In this document: positions 28,748 through 37,922 of the stretch, piece after piece | How the letters are laid out: each line of letters starts with the position of its first letter | Position numbering within the stretch: position 1 is the first letter of the stretch | Source: Roseibium aggregatum | GTDB lineage: Bacteria > Pseudomonadota > Alphaproteobacteria > Rhizobiales > Stappiaceae | Direction of reading: 5' to 3' | DNA: 64,000 bases | NCBI RefSeq assembly: GCF_017309185.1 | Contig: NZ_JAEKJZ010000009.1 | Span: 1-64,000, forward strand | Program-made: the position numbers and the translations under genes | The notes under the pieces: model-generated | The model's input: only the letters and a program-made list of their open reading frames with translations | Told to the model about the DNA's origin: nothing | The model's database searches: none

Positions 28748-30271
28748 ATGAAGACCTCGCAGACCATGAGCGTCGCGCGCGCGACATTGATTTACGCCGG
28801 GCTTGTCTGCCTGCTCTACGCACTGATCCCGAGCCTGTTCTTCCCGGGCCCTCCTCTCGATGTCGTGGAAGGGTTCGCCTGGGGCCGGGAGCTGCAACTC
28901 GGCTACACCAAGCATCCGCCCATGCAGGCCTGGCTGCTGGAAGCCGGTTACCGGCTGACCGCAGGCCATACGTTCAGCGCCTACTGGCTGAGCGCGCTCT
29001 CCGTGGCAATCGGCTACGGCTTTATCTGGGCGCTTGCCCGCCGCCTGGGGCTGACCGGCTGGCAGGCCTTCTGGGCCGTCGTACTCACCGGCGTGACCTT
29101 TTACTTCACCCTGCCCTTGCCGGAATTCAATCCGAACATCCTGCAGATCCCGATCTGGGCGGGCATGTTCTTCTTTTTTCACCGGGCAGTGGACAAAGGC
29201 CGCCTGCCCGACTGGCTGGCGCTCGGTGTCCTGTCCGCTTTCGGGCTCTATACCAAGTATTTCGTCCTGCTGCCGATCGGAGCCATCGGCCTCTATGCGC
29301 TTGTCTTCGCCGACGCACGCAGACGCATTCTGTCCGCAGGACCCTGGCTCGCCATGATCGTTTGCGCGATCCTGCTCGTGCCTCATCTCTCCTGGCTGAT
29401 CGAGACGGACTTCCTGACGCTCCGCTATGCGGCCGGCCGCAGCAAACCTGCGCTGTCGCTTTTCGATCACGTCTATAATCCTCTCAACTTCCTGCTTGCC
29501 CAGATTGGCAATCATGCCGGAGTGTTCATCGCGGTCCTTGCGGGTCTCGGCTGGAGCGGTCTGCGGTCCTTCCGCGCCCGATACGCGCAAGCCGAAACTT
29601 CCGTCGCCCAGGAGAACGACCGCTTCCTGCTGTGGTTCGCCTTCCTGCCGCTTGCCGTCGTCGTTCTCGCCTCCGCCGCGACCGGCAACGAGTTCGAGCA
29701 CATGTGGGGCACGCCGATGTTCGTGCTTTCCGGGATCGTCGCCGTCAGATACCTGAAGCTGCCTGTCCTCTGGCCTCATCCCCGCCGCGCCCTGATCGTG
29801 GCGATCGCGATCCAGGCGATCTTTCTGACCGTTCTTTTCGGACAGGCCGTCCTCGAACCTTACTGGAAAAAGAAACAGACCCGGATGCATTATCCGGGCC
29901 GGGCCGTCGCCGAGGAACTCGCGCGCGTCTGGAAAGCTGAAACCGGAACGGATCTCGCCTATGTGGCCGGCGACATGTGGTCGGCGGCGAATGTCACGCT
30001 CTACGCTCCCGGACGGCCCTCCATGTTCTATCTGCACGATCTGGATCAGAGCCCCTGGATCGATATTGTCGACGTTCAGTCCAAGGGCCTGATGATCGTC
30101 TGGCGCGGCGACCGGAAAAAGCCGCTCAGGGAGATCCAGTCCTTCTACCCGGACGCCGTCCGGGACGGACAGATGACGGTCCCCTATCAGTCATCGGCGG
30201 ACATTCCCGAGGCAATCGTCAACTGGGTTATCGTGCCGCCGGGCAAGGTCGCCGTCCGGCCCGCCGAATAA
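28748..30271 (+). CDS. GT39/ArnT-like membrane glycosyltransferase
   Basis: 507 residues with about ten hydrophobic segments through residue 385 and a soluble periplasmic C-terminal part (about 386-507). The first loop has the GT-C signature DVVEGFAWGRELQLGYTKHPPMQAWLLE, matching the ArnT/PMT family HPPL-x-W pattern with acidic catalytic residue upstream. It should use a polyprenyl-phosphate sugar in the periplasm and transfer it to a lipid A, lipid or protein acceptor. Cotranscribed with the GT2 and GtrA genes. Acceptor and sugar cannot be told from sequence. Confidence 0.9.
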   Translation: MKTSQTMSVARATLIYAGLVCLLYALIPSLFFPGPPLDVVEGFAWGRELQLGYTKHPPMQAWLLEAGYRLTAGHTFSAYWLSALSVAIGYGFIWALARRLGLTGWQAFWAVVLTGVTFYFTLPLPEFNPNILQIPIWAGMFFFFHRAVDKGRLPDWLALGVLSAFGLYTKYFVLLPIGAIGLYALVFADARRRILSAGPWLAMIVCAILLVPHLSWLIETDFLTLRYAAGRSKPALSLFDHVYNPLNFLLAQIGNHAGVFIAVLAGLGWSGLRSFRARYAQAETSVAQENDRFLLWFAFLPLAVVVLASAATGNEFEHMWGTPMFVLSGIVAVRYLKLPVLWPHPRRALIVAIAIQAIFLTVLFGQAVLEPYWKKKQTRMHYPGRAVAEELARVWKAETGTDLAYVAGDMWSAANVTLYAPGRPSMFYLHDLDQSPWIDIVDVQSKGLMIVWRGDRKKPLREIQSFYPDAVRDGQMTVPYQSSADIPEAIVNWVIVPPGKVAVRPAE

Positions 30272-30436
30272 CATGGCAATTCCATTTGGAATCGCCGAAG
30301 TCCCTCTCCCCCTGAAGGGGCGACCTGGTGGCGATTGCAAACGCTCCCGAACAAAATGCGATTGCCCTGCATCAAACAGGATTTTGCCTGACCGCGCTGT
30401 CTGGAAACCGGAACAAAAGCTCACTAACTTGACGCA

Positions 30437-31627
30437 ATGATCGACATGGCGGACATCGACGGCGTCGAGGACTGGTTGATAGACCAGGCTCTCGGTTCAC
30501 CCAATCTGGCGGCGATGTTCGCCGAAATGTGCGAGCGCCTGCGCGCCTGCCGCGTACCGATCGACCGTGCGCTTCTGGGATGGTCGACGCTCCATCCCCT
30601 CATCGAGGCGGAAACCGTGTGCTGGGAAGCGGGCTCCGAGGTTCAGCATTCGCAATTCACCCATCACGAAGCGGAAAGCGACGAGTGGCTCAACAGCCCG
30701 ATGCGCGCGGTCCTGATCAGCGGCGAACCCATGTTGCGCCGCCGGCTCGCCAATGCCAACGCACCATCGGAATTTCCGCTTCTGGCGGACCTTTCCTCGC
30801 GCGGCTACTCCGACTACATCGTGATCCCGACACGATTCGAGATCCCCACCATACCCGGCGAAGTCGGCACGACGGGCATTGTCATAAGCTGGGCGACACG
30901 CGCGGAAAACGGCTTCAGCGACGACGCCATGAGCGCCATCACCTACATTCAAAGGCGCTTTGCGCTTGCCGCCCGCGCGACCCTGCAGAGCCAGATCGGC
31001 CGGACCATCGCCGAAACCTATCTCGGAAAGATCGCCGGCGACAAGGTCCTGGCGGGACAGATCCGCCACGGAGACGGCGAAACCGTCGATGCGGTGATCT
31101 ATTTCAGCGACATGCGCAATTCGACCGCGATTGCCGAGAAGCTCGGACCGGATGCCTACCTTGCCTGGCTCAACACCTATTTCGATGCCACCGCCGGATC
31201 GATCCTGAGCAAGGGCGGCGAGGTCCTGGACTTCATCGGCGATGCCGTTCTGGGCGTTTTCCCGATCGGCCGGCAAAGCCTGGAAAACGCCATCGTCCAG
31301 GCGCTTGCGGCCACGGACGAAACCCGCGTGAAACTGACGGCGATCAACGCCAATCCCGCGACGGCTCACCCGTTGCGTGCCGGGGTCGCACTGTCTGTGG
31401 GCTCCGTCATGTTCGGCAATATCGGCGTACCGCAGAGGCTGACCTTTTCCGTCATCGGCCAGACCGTGCATGCGGCGGCCCGGATCGAGAGCCTGACGAA
31501 AACCGTCGGCACCGACGTTTTGATGACCGAGGACGTCGCACGCCGCGCCGGGCATCGGTCGCGGCCGGTCGGCGCCTTTGCGCTGGACGGCTTCTCCGCT
31601 CCGCAGCCGCTTTTCGCTCTGGAATAA
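30437..31627 (+). CDS. Class III adenylate/guanylate cyclase domain protein with altered active site
   Basis: 396 residues. The N-terminal region (about 1-185) resembles the GAF-like sensor part found in alphaproteobacterial cyclases. The catalytic domain spans about 215-395. The two metal aspartates are present: D225 in YFSDMRNST and D269 in FIGDAVLGVF. The transition-state Arg349 is also present. Three other positions differ from the canonical pattern: the purine-binding Lys (four before the second Asp) is D265, the Asp/Thr partner is S338, and the transition-state Asn is H345. Whether it makes cAMP, another nucleotide or nothing is open. It stands alone, with no clear ribosome site. Confidence 0.88.
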   Translation: MIDMADIDGVEDWLIDQALGSPNLAAMFAEMCERLRACRVPIDRALLGWSTLHPLIEAETVCWEAGSEVQHSQFTHHEAESDEWLNSPMRAVLISGEPMLRRRLANANAPSEFPLLADLSSRGYSDYIVIPTRFEIPTIPGEVGTTGIVISWATRAENGFSDDAMSAITYIQRRFALAARATLQSQIGRTIAETYLGKIAGDKVLAGQIRHGDGETVDAVIYFSDMRNSTAIAEKLGPDAYLAWLNTYFDATAGSILSKGGEVLDFIGDAVLGVFPIGRQSLENAIVQALAATDETRVKLTAINANPATAHPLRAGVALSVGSVMFGNIGVPQRLTFSVIGQTVHAAARIESLTKTVGTDVLMTEDVARRAGHRSRPVGAFALDGFSAPQPLFALE

Positions 31628-31708
31628 CCCTTGACCTTGCTTTAACACTTCTCGCCCGGGGGAAGGCTTTCCACGCCTGTCAGACACGATAACACAAGAC
31701 GAAAAACG

Positions 31709-32506
31709 ATGAGCGATCTCAGTCCTAGCGCAAAAACTCACCTGCCCTTCAAGGATCAGGAAGCAACCGGTGAGGACACCGGCGCGCCTGTCATCCTGCT
31801 CCACGGTTTCGGTGGCGACCGCCAGACCTGGATCAACATCCAGACAGGACTGGCGGCGAAGAAGCGCTCCATCGCCTTCGATCTGCCGGGGCACGGCGAT
31901 GCCCTCGACTGGCCCAGGATCGGCAATGCCGGCGTCGCGGCCAAGGCGGTGGCCCAGTCTCTGGAAGCCCTTGGCCTGGAACGCGTGCATCTTGTCGGCC
32001 ACTCCATGGGCGGTGCTATCGCCGCCCTGGTCGCTCTGAAAAACCCCGACAAGGTCGCCAGCCTGACCCTGCTCGCGCCGGGCGGTTTCGGGCCGGAAAT
32101 CAATCACAAGCTGCTGCGCCGCTACGCTGCGGCGACCGAGCTCCCCGAGATGGAAATGTTGCTCGAACAGTTTTTCGGCTGGGAGTTCAAGCTGCCTAAA
32201 TTCCTGGCCAAAACTGCCGCCGAAGGCCGAGCCCGGCCTGGCGCCGTCGCGACGCTTGAGGCAATCGCCGAGGAGATCATCGACGGTACGGTGCAAAAAA
32301 CCCTGCCGCGCAACGAACTGGCAGCACTGCCGATGCCGATCAAGGTGATCTGGGGCACCCAGGACCGCGTTCTGCCGACCCGTCAGTCCCACAAGCTGCC
32401 CGGCATCGTCGCGACCCACATTTTCGAACGGGTCGGCCACATGCCCCACCTGGAAATTCCAAACAAGGTCGTTCGGCTTATCCTGCAGAATGCGGTGTGT
32501 GACTGA
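31709..32506 (+). CDS. Alpha/beta hydrolase, AcoC-like
   Basis: 265 residues. Oxyanion motif LLHGFGGD, nucleophile elbow GHSMGG (Ser about 99), acid in WGTQDRVLP and catalytic His in VGHMPHLE give a complete triad. The compact cap resembles the hydrolase domain of acetoin dehydrogenase E2-type proteins (AcoC), but there is no lipoyl domain, so it is a free hydrolase. Substrate unknown. It follows the cyclase gene by 81 bases on the same strand and could be cotranscribed with it. Confidence 0.87.
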   Translation: MSDLSPSAKTHLPFKDQEATGEDTGAPVILLHGFGGDRQTWINIQTGLAAKKRSIAFDLPGHGDALDWPRIGNAGVAAKAVAQSLEALGLERVHLVGHSMGGAIAALVALKNPDKVASLTLLAPGGFGPEINHKLLRRYAAATELPEMEMLLEQFFGWEFKLPKFLAKTAAEGRARPGAVATLEAIAEEIIDGTVQKTLPRNELAALPMPIKVIWGTQDRVLPTRQSHKLPGIVATHIFERVGHMPHLEIPNKVVRLILQNAVCD

Positions 32507-32564
32507 CCCGCGCCTCCCCGCCGGTCCGTCTCTCGCGTCGGAGACCTTGGCAAACACAGCCTTC

Positions 32565-32602
32565 GTCATCCCGGCCGCAGAAAAGCGGCGATCCGGGATG
32601 AC
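32565..32602. repeat. Palindromic intergenic repeat (REP-like)
   Basis: GTCATCCCGG and its complement CCGGGATGAC face each other across 18 bases, with an inner GCCGC/GCGGC pair. The CCGGGATGAC end also closes the larger element at 60504-60613, so the two probably belong to one dispersed repeat family. It lies between convergent genes. Confidence 0.6.
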
Positions 32603-32691
32603 CGCGGACAGGCAACACCTGAAACCTCAAAAGCCAGGGTCTCGGGAAAGCCGCCGCCGGAAGAACTTGCTCTCGGCAAATGGCAAACCCG

Positions 32692-33876
32692 TCACGCCTC
32701 CGGCAAGAGATCCGTTCGCCAGGGCTCGCCGATCACCCGGCGCGCCATCATGTGGGAACGCGGAGAATTGATGCTGTCGACGGCGATCAGCTTGCCCCCG
32801 TTGAGATAGGCCACGTAGAATTTGCGCGCTTCCGGAGACCCGACCACGATCGTCTCGTCATAGCCCTCCGACAGACCGGCGATCTGGAGCTTGATGTCGT
32901 ATTGATCCGACCAGAACCATGGCAGCGGATCGTAGTCGACATCCTGGCCGAGGAGCACCTGCGCGACCGCCTTGGCCTGGTCGATCGCGTTCTGGACGCT
33001 TTCCATGCGCACGGAGCGCTGATAGCGGTTGGAGTAGAACCGCGTGCAGTCGCCGGCGGCGTAAATATTCTCATCGCTCGTCTGGCAGGCGCCGTCGACA
33101 AGAATGCCGTTGTCGGTTTCAAGCCCCGCATCGGAAGCAAGGGTGTCGTTGGGCTCCGCACCGACGGCGATCAGCACCAGATCGGTGGGCAGGATGTCGC
33201 CCCCGGCAAGCTTCACCCCGGTCACCGAGCCGCTGCCTTCAATGGACTCGACACCCGTATCGAACCGAAGGTCCACGCCATGTTCCCGGTGCAGCCCGGA
33301 AAAGAAATCCGAGACGGTCCGGCTGATGACACGTTTCATCGGCCGGTCCTGGGCTTCCAGAACGGTTACCTCCTTGCCCAGCGTCCTGGCGACCGCTGCG
33401 ACTTCGAGCCCGATATAGCCCGCACCGATGATCGCGAGCCGGTTGCTTTCCAGAAGCCTCTGACGGATGAGATCGACATCGGCGATCGTCCGCAATGTGT
33501 AAACGCCTTCCTTGTCGGCGCCGGGAAGCAGCAGACGACGTGCGCTGGTGCCGGTGGCAAGAATGAGTTTGCCGTAGGAAAGCGTATCGCCGTTTTGGAG
33601 TTCGATCCGCTTTGCGTCCCTGTCCACGGCCACCGCCGTGGTATGCGGGATCAGGTCGATGGTGTTGGTGGCATAAAAGGCGGATGGGCGCAGCCACAGG
33701 GCTTCGGCTCCGATCTCGCCTGCCAGATACTTCTTAGACAGCGGAGGGCGCTGATAGGGCGGATGGGCTTCGTCGCCGATCAGGCGCAAAGGACCTTCAA
33801 AACCTCCCTGCCGCAAGGATTGCGCGGCCTGGGCACCGGCCTGGCCGGCACCGACAATGACGATTTCTTCCTGCAT
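32692..33876 (-). CDS. FAD-dependent NAD(P)H-ferredoxin (rubredoxin) reductase-type oxidoreductase
   Basis: 394 residues. FAD Rossmann motif VIVGAGQAGAQAA at the N terminus, RPPLSKKYL flavin loop, ATGTSARRLLLPGAD, second nucleotide motif AIIGAGYIGLEVAAVA for NAD(P)H (about 147-160), and the FAD GDC motif YAAGDCTRF. The C-terminal domain (WFWSDQYDIKLQIAG) is that of ferredoxin reductases serving P450 or dioxygenase systems (BphA4/rhodocoxin-reductase type). No ferredoxin or oxygenase is adjacent, so its partner is elsewhere. Confidence 0.92.
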   Translation of the reverse strand: MQEEIVIVGAGQAGAQAAQSLRQGGFEGPLRLIGDEAHPPYQRPPLSKKYLAGEIGAEALWLRPSAFYATNTIDLIPHTTAVAVDRDAKRIELQNGDTLSYGKLILATGTSARRLLLPGADKEGVYTLRTIADVDLIRQRLLESNRLAIIGAGYIGLEVAAVARTLGKEVTVLEAQDRPMKRVISRTVSDFFSGLHREHGVDLRFDTGVESIEGSGSVTGVKLAGGDILPTDLVLIAVGAEPNDTLASDAGLETDNGILVDGACQTSDENIYAAGDCTRFYSNRYQRSVRMESVQNAIDQAKAVAQVLLGQDVDYDPLPWFWSDQYDIKLQIAGLSEGYDETIVVGSPEARKFYVAYLNGGKLIAVDSINSPRSHMMARRVIGEPWRTDLLPEA

Positions 33877-34267
33877 TCTCCCCTGCCTCTTTCAAGTTCG
33901 GCTTTTCTCAGGCCCGGAAGGCTTAGCAGAAAGAATGCATGGCCGCCAGAAGGGCGAATTGACGCCTGGGCACCGCCTTCAACGAAGAGCGGCGGCACCC
34001 GGCGGGATCCGGTCCCGTTCGCGAAATCCATCCGGTTGCCCTGGTTGCAGTGGCCCCGGCGATGGAGGCAAGATCCGGGGTTGATCCGAAAAACCTTCAA
34101 TTCCGATGTCTTTTTGGAATGACGAAACCTGCCGATCTGATAAAAGGGCCTCCTCGCGCATCGTCCCGGCACAGCTTGTGACTGCGGGCCCGGCGCTCGC
34201 GAGCTTGCTTCGCGATCCGTGTTTGCAACCGCCAGTCCGGCCTTCCGGCCACATCCCCGAGGCTTCC
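33877..34267. other. 391-bp intergenic region between divergent reductase and transporter genes
   Basis: No supported gene. The frame of the transporter is open back to 34106, but that extension has no family similarity that I can see and is Arg/Pro/Ser-rich. No clear promoter hexamers were recognised; promoters for both divergent genes are expected here. Confidence 0.45.
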
Positions 34268-35143
34268 TTGAAAACTCTCGCCAAAATCGCCCCGGCGTTG
34301 TTCGTTCTTTTGTGGTCAACCGGTTTCGTCGGATCGAAACTCGGCGCTCCCTATATCGAGCCGATGGTGTTTCTCACCTTGAGATTTGCCGCGGTACTGG
34401 TGCTGCTCGGACCGCTCGCCTTGCTGCTGGCGAAATCCTGGCCGGCAAGACGTCTCGAGATTGGCCATTGCATCGTTGTCGGCATGCTGGTCCACGGAAT
34501 TTATCTCGGAGGCGTCTTCTGGGCGATCAAGCAGGGCATGCCGGCCGGAACCTCGGCCATCATCGTCGGGCTTCAGCCCGTTCTGACGGCAGTCACGGCA
34601 GTTGCGCTGCTGGATGAAACGGTCTCCCGCAAGCACTGGCTCAGCATGGCGGTCGGGGCGAGTGGCCTTGCTCTCGTCCTCGCTCCCCGTTTCGACCTTT
34701 CGGGCACGGGCATCACCCCGGCAACAATCGCGGCGGTTCTTCTCGCCGTTTTCGCCATCAGCCTCGGAACCGTCTACCAGAAGCGGTTCGCGCAGGGCCT
34801 GGATCTGTTGTCCTCGGCAGTCTGGCAATATGTCGGCGCCCTGATCGTGACAGCACCGCTCAGCTTCCTGGAGAGCTGGCGGATCGAGTGGTCCGGAGAG
34901 CTGGTTTTTGCCCTGGCCTGGCTGGTTCTCGTCCTCTCCGTCGGCGCGATCCTGCTCCTGATGCTGCTCATCCGGGAAGGGGCAGTCTCCAGGGTCGCCA
35001 GCCTGTTCTACCTCGTGCCCGTCGCCACCACGGTGGAGAGTTATTTCCTGTTCGGAGAAACGCTGTCGGTCGGTCAGATCGCAGGCATGGCGCTGGTCGT
35101 CGGCGCGGTCCTGGCGATCCGGGGCCGCCAGCACAAGGCCTGA
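34268..35143 (+). CDS. DMT superfamily (EamA) transporter
   Basis: 291 residues from a TTG start at 34268, chosen because the following KTLAKIAPALFVLLWSTGFVGSKLGAPYIEP is the normal EamA N terminus and GAGG lies upstream. Ten transmembrane segments form two EamA repeats (about 8-135 and 148-285), with the GLQPVLTAVTAVALLDETVSRKHW loop ending the first and FLFGETLSVGQIAGMALV in the second. Substrate unknown; members export amino acids or metabolites. A start at 34106 would add 54 residues of non-conserved sequence. Confidence 0.88.
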   Translation: MKTLAKIAPALFVLLWSTGFVGSKLGAPYIEPMVFLTLRFAAVLVLLGPLALLLAKSWPARRLEIGHCIVVGMLVHGIYLGGVFWAIKQGMPAGTSAIIVGLQPVLTAVTAVALLDETVSRKHWLSMAVGASGLALVLAPRFDLSGTGITPATIAAVLLAVFAISLGTVYQKRFAQGLDLLSSAVWQYVGALIVTAPLSFLESWRIEWSGELVFALAWLVLVLSVGAILLLMLLIREGAVSRVASLFYLVPVATTVESYFLFGETLSVGQIAGMALVVGAVLAIRGRQHKA

Positions 35144-35162
35144 GAGGGAGGCCGGAAGCTCT

Positions 35163-36053
35163 TCAGGCCTGCGAGCCTCTCGCCTTCCCGCCCATTCCAT
35201 TCTCCAGCCGCCGGATCTGCCGCTGCCGGGAAATCGACGCGTTGACCTCGCCGCCCAGGATGAACAACAGCGCGCAGATATAGAGAAAGATCAGCGTGGT
35301 CATGATCCCCGCCAGACCACCGTAGGTCGACACATAGTTGGCGAAGCTGGCCAGATAGGCGCCGAACACGCTGCCCGCGACGATCCACATGACCAGCGTC
35401 GCCAGAACCCCCGGCCAGAGATCGTGAAACCTTCTCTTGCCCGCCGGCAGCAGCCAATGGGTGATGAACAGGCCGATCACCAGAAGGGAGCCGGCCAGCG
35501 TGAACCGGGCCACGTTGATCGACAGGAGGAAGGCCTCGATTTTCGGCACATACTGTTCGAGGGTCGCCAGTGCCAGCGGCGCCAGAACCACGAGAAACGT
35601 GTAGACCAGCATGATGCCCGCCCCCAGAAGCACCAGCCCGATCGATTGCAGCCGCAGCAGAACGAAATTGCGATGCTCCTGCTGCCGATAGGCCCGGTTG
35701 AGCGCGGTCCTGAGCGCCTCCACGCCATTTGACGAAAACCACAGGGCAGCAACCGCGCCGAAGGTCAGCAAGTCGCCGCGGCGCACCGTCAGGACATTCT
35801 TGATCTCCTTGGCCACCGGAGCGGCCACACTTTCCGGCCAGGTATCGAACAGAAGCTCCGAGGCCCGGTCCGCCGCGCCGGTGAAACCGAAAAAGGCCGC
35901 AAGCGAGGCGATGAAAATCAGCAGCGGAAAGACCGCCAGCAGACCGGACAGCGCGACATGGCTCGCCATCGCGAAGCCGTCGTCGCGGGCGAAATGGCCG
36001 ATCGCATCCTTCAGAACGGCATAAATCGATTTCAGGGTCTGGCGGGCTCTCAT
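35163..36053 (-). CDS. YihY/virulence factor BrkB family membrane protein
   Basis: 296 residues from the ATG at 36053 (a TTG start at 36089 would add 12). Six membrane segments and the family patterns DDGFAMASHVALSGLLAVFPLLIF, ALWFSSNGVEALRTALNRAYR, LPAGKRRFHDLWPGVLATLVMWIVA and YGGLAGIMTTLIFLYICALLFILGGEVNA are all present. The function of YihY proteins is not settled; the early RNase BN assignment is not supported. It converges on the DMT transporter gene and diverges from mcd. Confidence 0.93.
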   Translation of the reverse strand: MRARQTLKSIYAVLKDAIGHFARDDGFAMASHVALSGLLAVFPLLIFIASLAAFFGFTGAADRASELLFDTWPESVAAPVAKEIKNVLTVRRGDLLTFGAVAALWFSSNGVEALRTALNRAYRQQEHRNFVLLRLQSIGLVLLGAGIMLVYTFLVVLAPLALATLEQYVPKIEAFLLSINVARFTLAGSLLVIGLFITHWLLPAGKRRFHDLWPGVLATLVMWIVAGSVFGAYLASFANYVSTYGGLAGIMTTLIFLYICALLFILGGEVNASISRQRQIRRLENGMGGKARGSQA

Positions 36054-36227
36054 GCCCGTGATCTGGCCCGGTGTCGGCTGGTCCGTCAAGTGCCGGGCCG
36101 GGCTTCGGCGTCAAAACCGCCCCCTCCAAAAGATGGAGAAATTCCAACTCGACAAAAGCCGGTGTGCGACGCAACATAGCTTCAAACAAAAGCGCACGAG
36201 CGCAACAAATGAATACGGAGAACGCCC

Positions 36228-37916
36228 ATGACCTCTGCAGCCGTATCGGCGGCAGGAATGCCGGAGAGCCAAACTGACCGCCTGGATGCCGCCGTCGCGG
36301 AGCTCGACCGCCTGCTGGACCTCGCCGCCCGGCGCGTGCGCGAGCGGGTGACCGCGGACGGACGCATTTCCTCTTCGCTCATGGAACGCGAGCAACGCGC
36401 GGCCCACGGCCTTGCCTGGCTGGCGACCTATGTCGAATCCCTCCGCCAGCTCAACGCCTATGCGGAGCGGCTGAAGGGGGAAGGCCGTTACGGCGCCCTG
36501 GAAGACAGGATCGTTCAACTTGGATTTGCCGAGTATCTCGCCCAGATTTTCGGCGGCATCCCCATGAACCAGGGTGAGGTGGTCCGTCTTTCCGACCTCG
36601 GCATATCCTCCGAGGAAGCGAAATCTGTCCGGACCGCGGATATCGACGCGCTGATCGAAGCCGGCAATACGCCGGAAATCCGCGGCGAGATCACACGCCT
36701 GATCCGTGACCAGGCGGGCCACTCGACCTTCGGCGACCCCGGCCTCGACGACACCATGGAGCAGATCCGCAACGAGATGCGGCGCTTCGCGGAAGACACC
36801 GTCGTTCCGAATGCCCATGAATGGCACCTGAAGAACGAGTACATCCCGCTTGAAGTGATCGGCCAGATGTCGGAACTCGGCGTTTTCGGCCTGACCATTC
36901 CGGAAGACTACGGCGGACTGGGTCTTGGCAAGGAAGCCATGTGCGTGGTCTCCGAGGAGCTGTCGCGCGCCTACATCGGCGTCGGCTCGCTCGGCACCCG
37001 TTCGGAGATCGCGGCGGAACTGATCCTGTGCGGTGGCACGGAGGAGCAGAAGCAGCACTGGCTACCGAAAATCGCCTCCGGCGAAGTGCTGCCGACAGCG
37101 GTTTTCACCGAACCCAACACCGGCTCCGACCTGGCCTCGCTCAAGACCCGCGCAGTCAGGGACGGCGATGTCTGGAAGGTCTCGGGCAACAAGACCTGGA
37201 TCACCCATCCGGTGCGCGCCGACATCATGACGCTTCTCGCCCGCACCAATCCGGACGAGAAGGGCTACAAGGGCCTGTCCATGTTCATCGCCGAAAAGCC
37301 GCGCGGTACGGATGACGATCCGTTTCCCGCCGAAGGCATGAGCGGTGGCGAAATCGAGGTGCTCGGCTACCGGGGCATGAAGGAATATGAAATCGCCTTC
37401 GACGGCTTCGAGGTCAAGGCGGAGAACCTGCTCGGTCAGGTCGAGGGCGAAGGCTTCAAGCAGTTGATGCAGACGTTCGAGGGCGCGCGAATCCAGACCG
37501 CCGCCCGCGCGCTTGGCGTTGCCCAGTCCGCTCTGGATCTCGGCCTGCGCTATGCGGAAGAGCGTATCCAGTTTGGCAAGGCCCTGATCGAATTCCCACG
37601 GGTGTCCGACAAACTGGCGATGATGACCGTGGAACTGATGATCGCGCGTCAGCTCACCTATTTCTCCTCCTGGCAGAAGGATTCCGGCAAGCGCTGCGAT
37701 CTGGAAGCCGGCATGGCCAAGCTGCTCGGCGCCCGGGTAGCCTGGGCGGCCGCCGACAATGCGCTCCAGATCCACGGCGGCAACGGTTTCGCTCTGGAAT
37801 ACGCCATTTCCCGCGTTCTGTGCGATGCCCGTATCCTGAACATCTTCGAGGGCGCCGCCGAAATCCAGGCCCAGGTGATCGCCCGACGGCTCCTGGAAAC
37901 CCGCGGCAACGCCTGA
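36228..37916 (+). CDS. mcd: (2S)-methylsuccinyl-CoA dehydrogenase (ethylmalonyl-CoA pathway)
   Basis: 562 residues, much longer than ordinary acyl-CoA dehydrogenases (about 380). The extra N-terminal domain (about 1-165) with an AAHGLAWLATYVESLRQLNAYAERL helix is the hallmark of Mcd. The acyl-CoA dehydrogenase part follows: PEDYGGLGLGKEAMCVVSEELSR, AVFTEPNTGSDLASLKT, and the C-terminal ILNIFEGAAEIQAQVIARRLL containing the usual catalytic Glu position. It oxidises methylsuccinyl-CoA to mesaconyl-CoA during acetyl-CoA assimilation. No other pathway gene (ccr, ecm, mch) is next to it. A strong hairpin follows. Confidence 0.93.
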   Translation: MTSAAVSAAGMPESQTDRLDAAVAELDRLLDLAARRVRERVTADGRISSSLMEREQRAAHGLAWLATYVESLRQLNAYAERLKGEGRYGALEDRIVQLGFAEYLAQIFGGIPMNQGEVVRLSDLGISSEEAKSVRTADIDALIEAGNTPEIRGEITRLIRDQAGHSTFGDPGLDDTMEQIRNEMRRFAEDTVVPNAHEWHLKNEYIPLEVIGQMSELGVFGLTIPEDYGGLGLGKEAMCVVSEELSRAYIGVGSLGTRSEIAAELILCGGTEEQKQHWLPKIASGEVLPTAVFTEPNTGSDLASLKTRAVRDGDVWKVSGNKTWITHPVRADIMTLLARTNPDEKGYKGLSMFIAEKPRGTDDDPFPAEGMSGGEIEVLGYRGMKEYEIAFDGFEVKAENLLGQVEGEGFKQLMQTFEGARIQTAARALGVAQSALDLGLRYAEERIQFGKALIEFPRVSDKLAMMTVELMIARQLTYFSSWQKDSGKRCDLEAGMAKLLGARVAWAAADNALQIHGGNGFALEYAISRVLCDARILNIFEGAAEIQAQVIARRLLETRGNA

Positions 37917-37922
37917 ATGTCC

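Noticed and set aside
30272..30436. CCCCTGAAGGGG hairpin as a terminator after the GT39 gene
   Set aside because: Very short stem with no T run; not distinct enough from chance in this GC-rich DNA.
30497..32569. 690-residue minus-strand frame opposite the cyclase and hydrolase genes
   Set aside because: Antisense to two genes with clear catalytic motifs.
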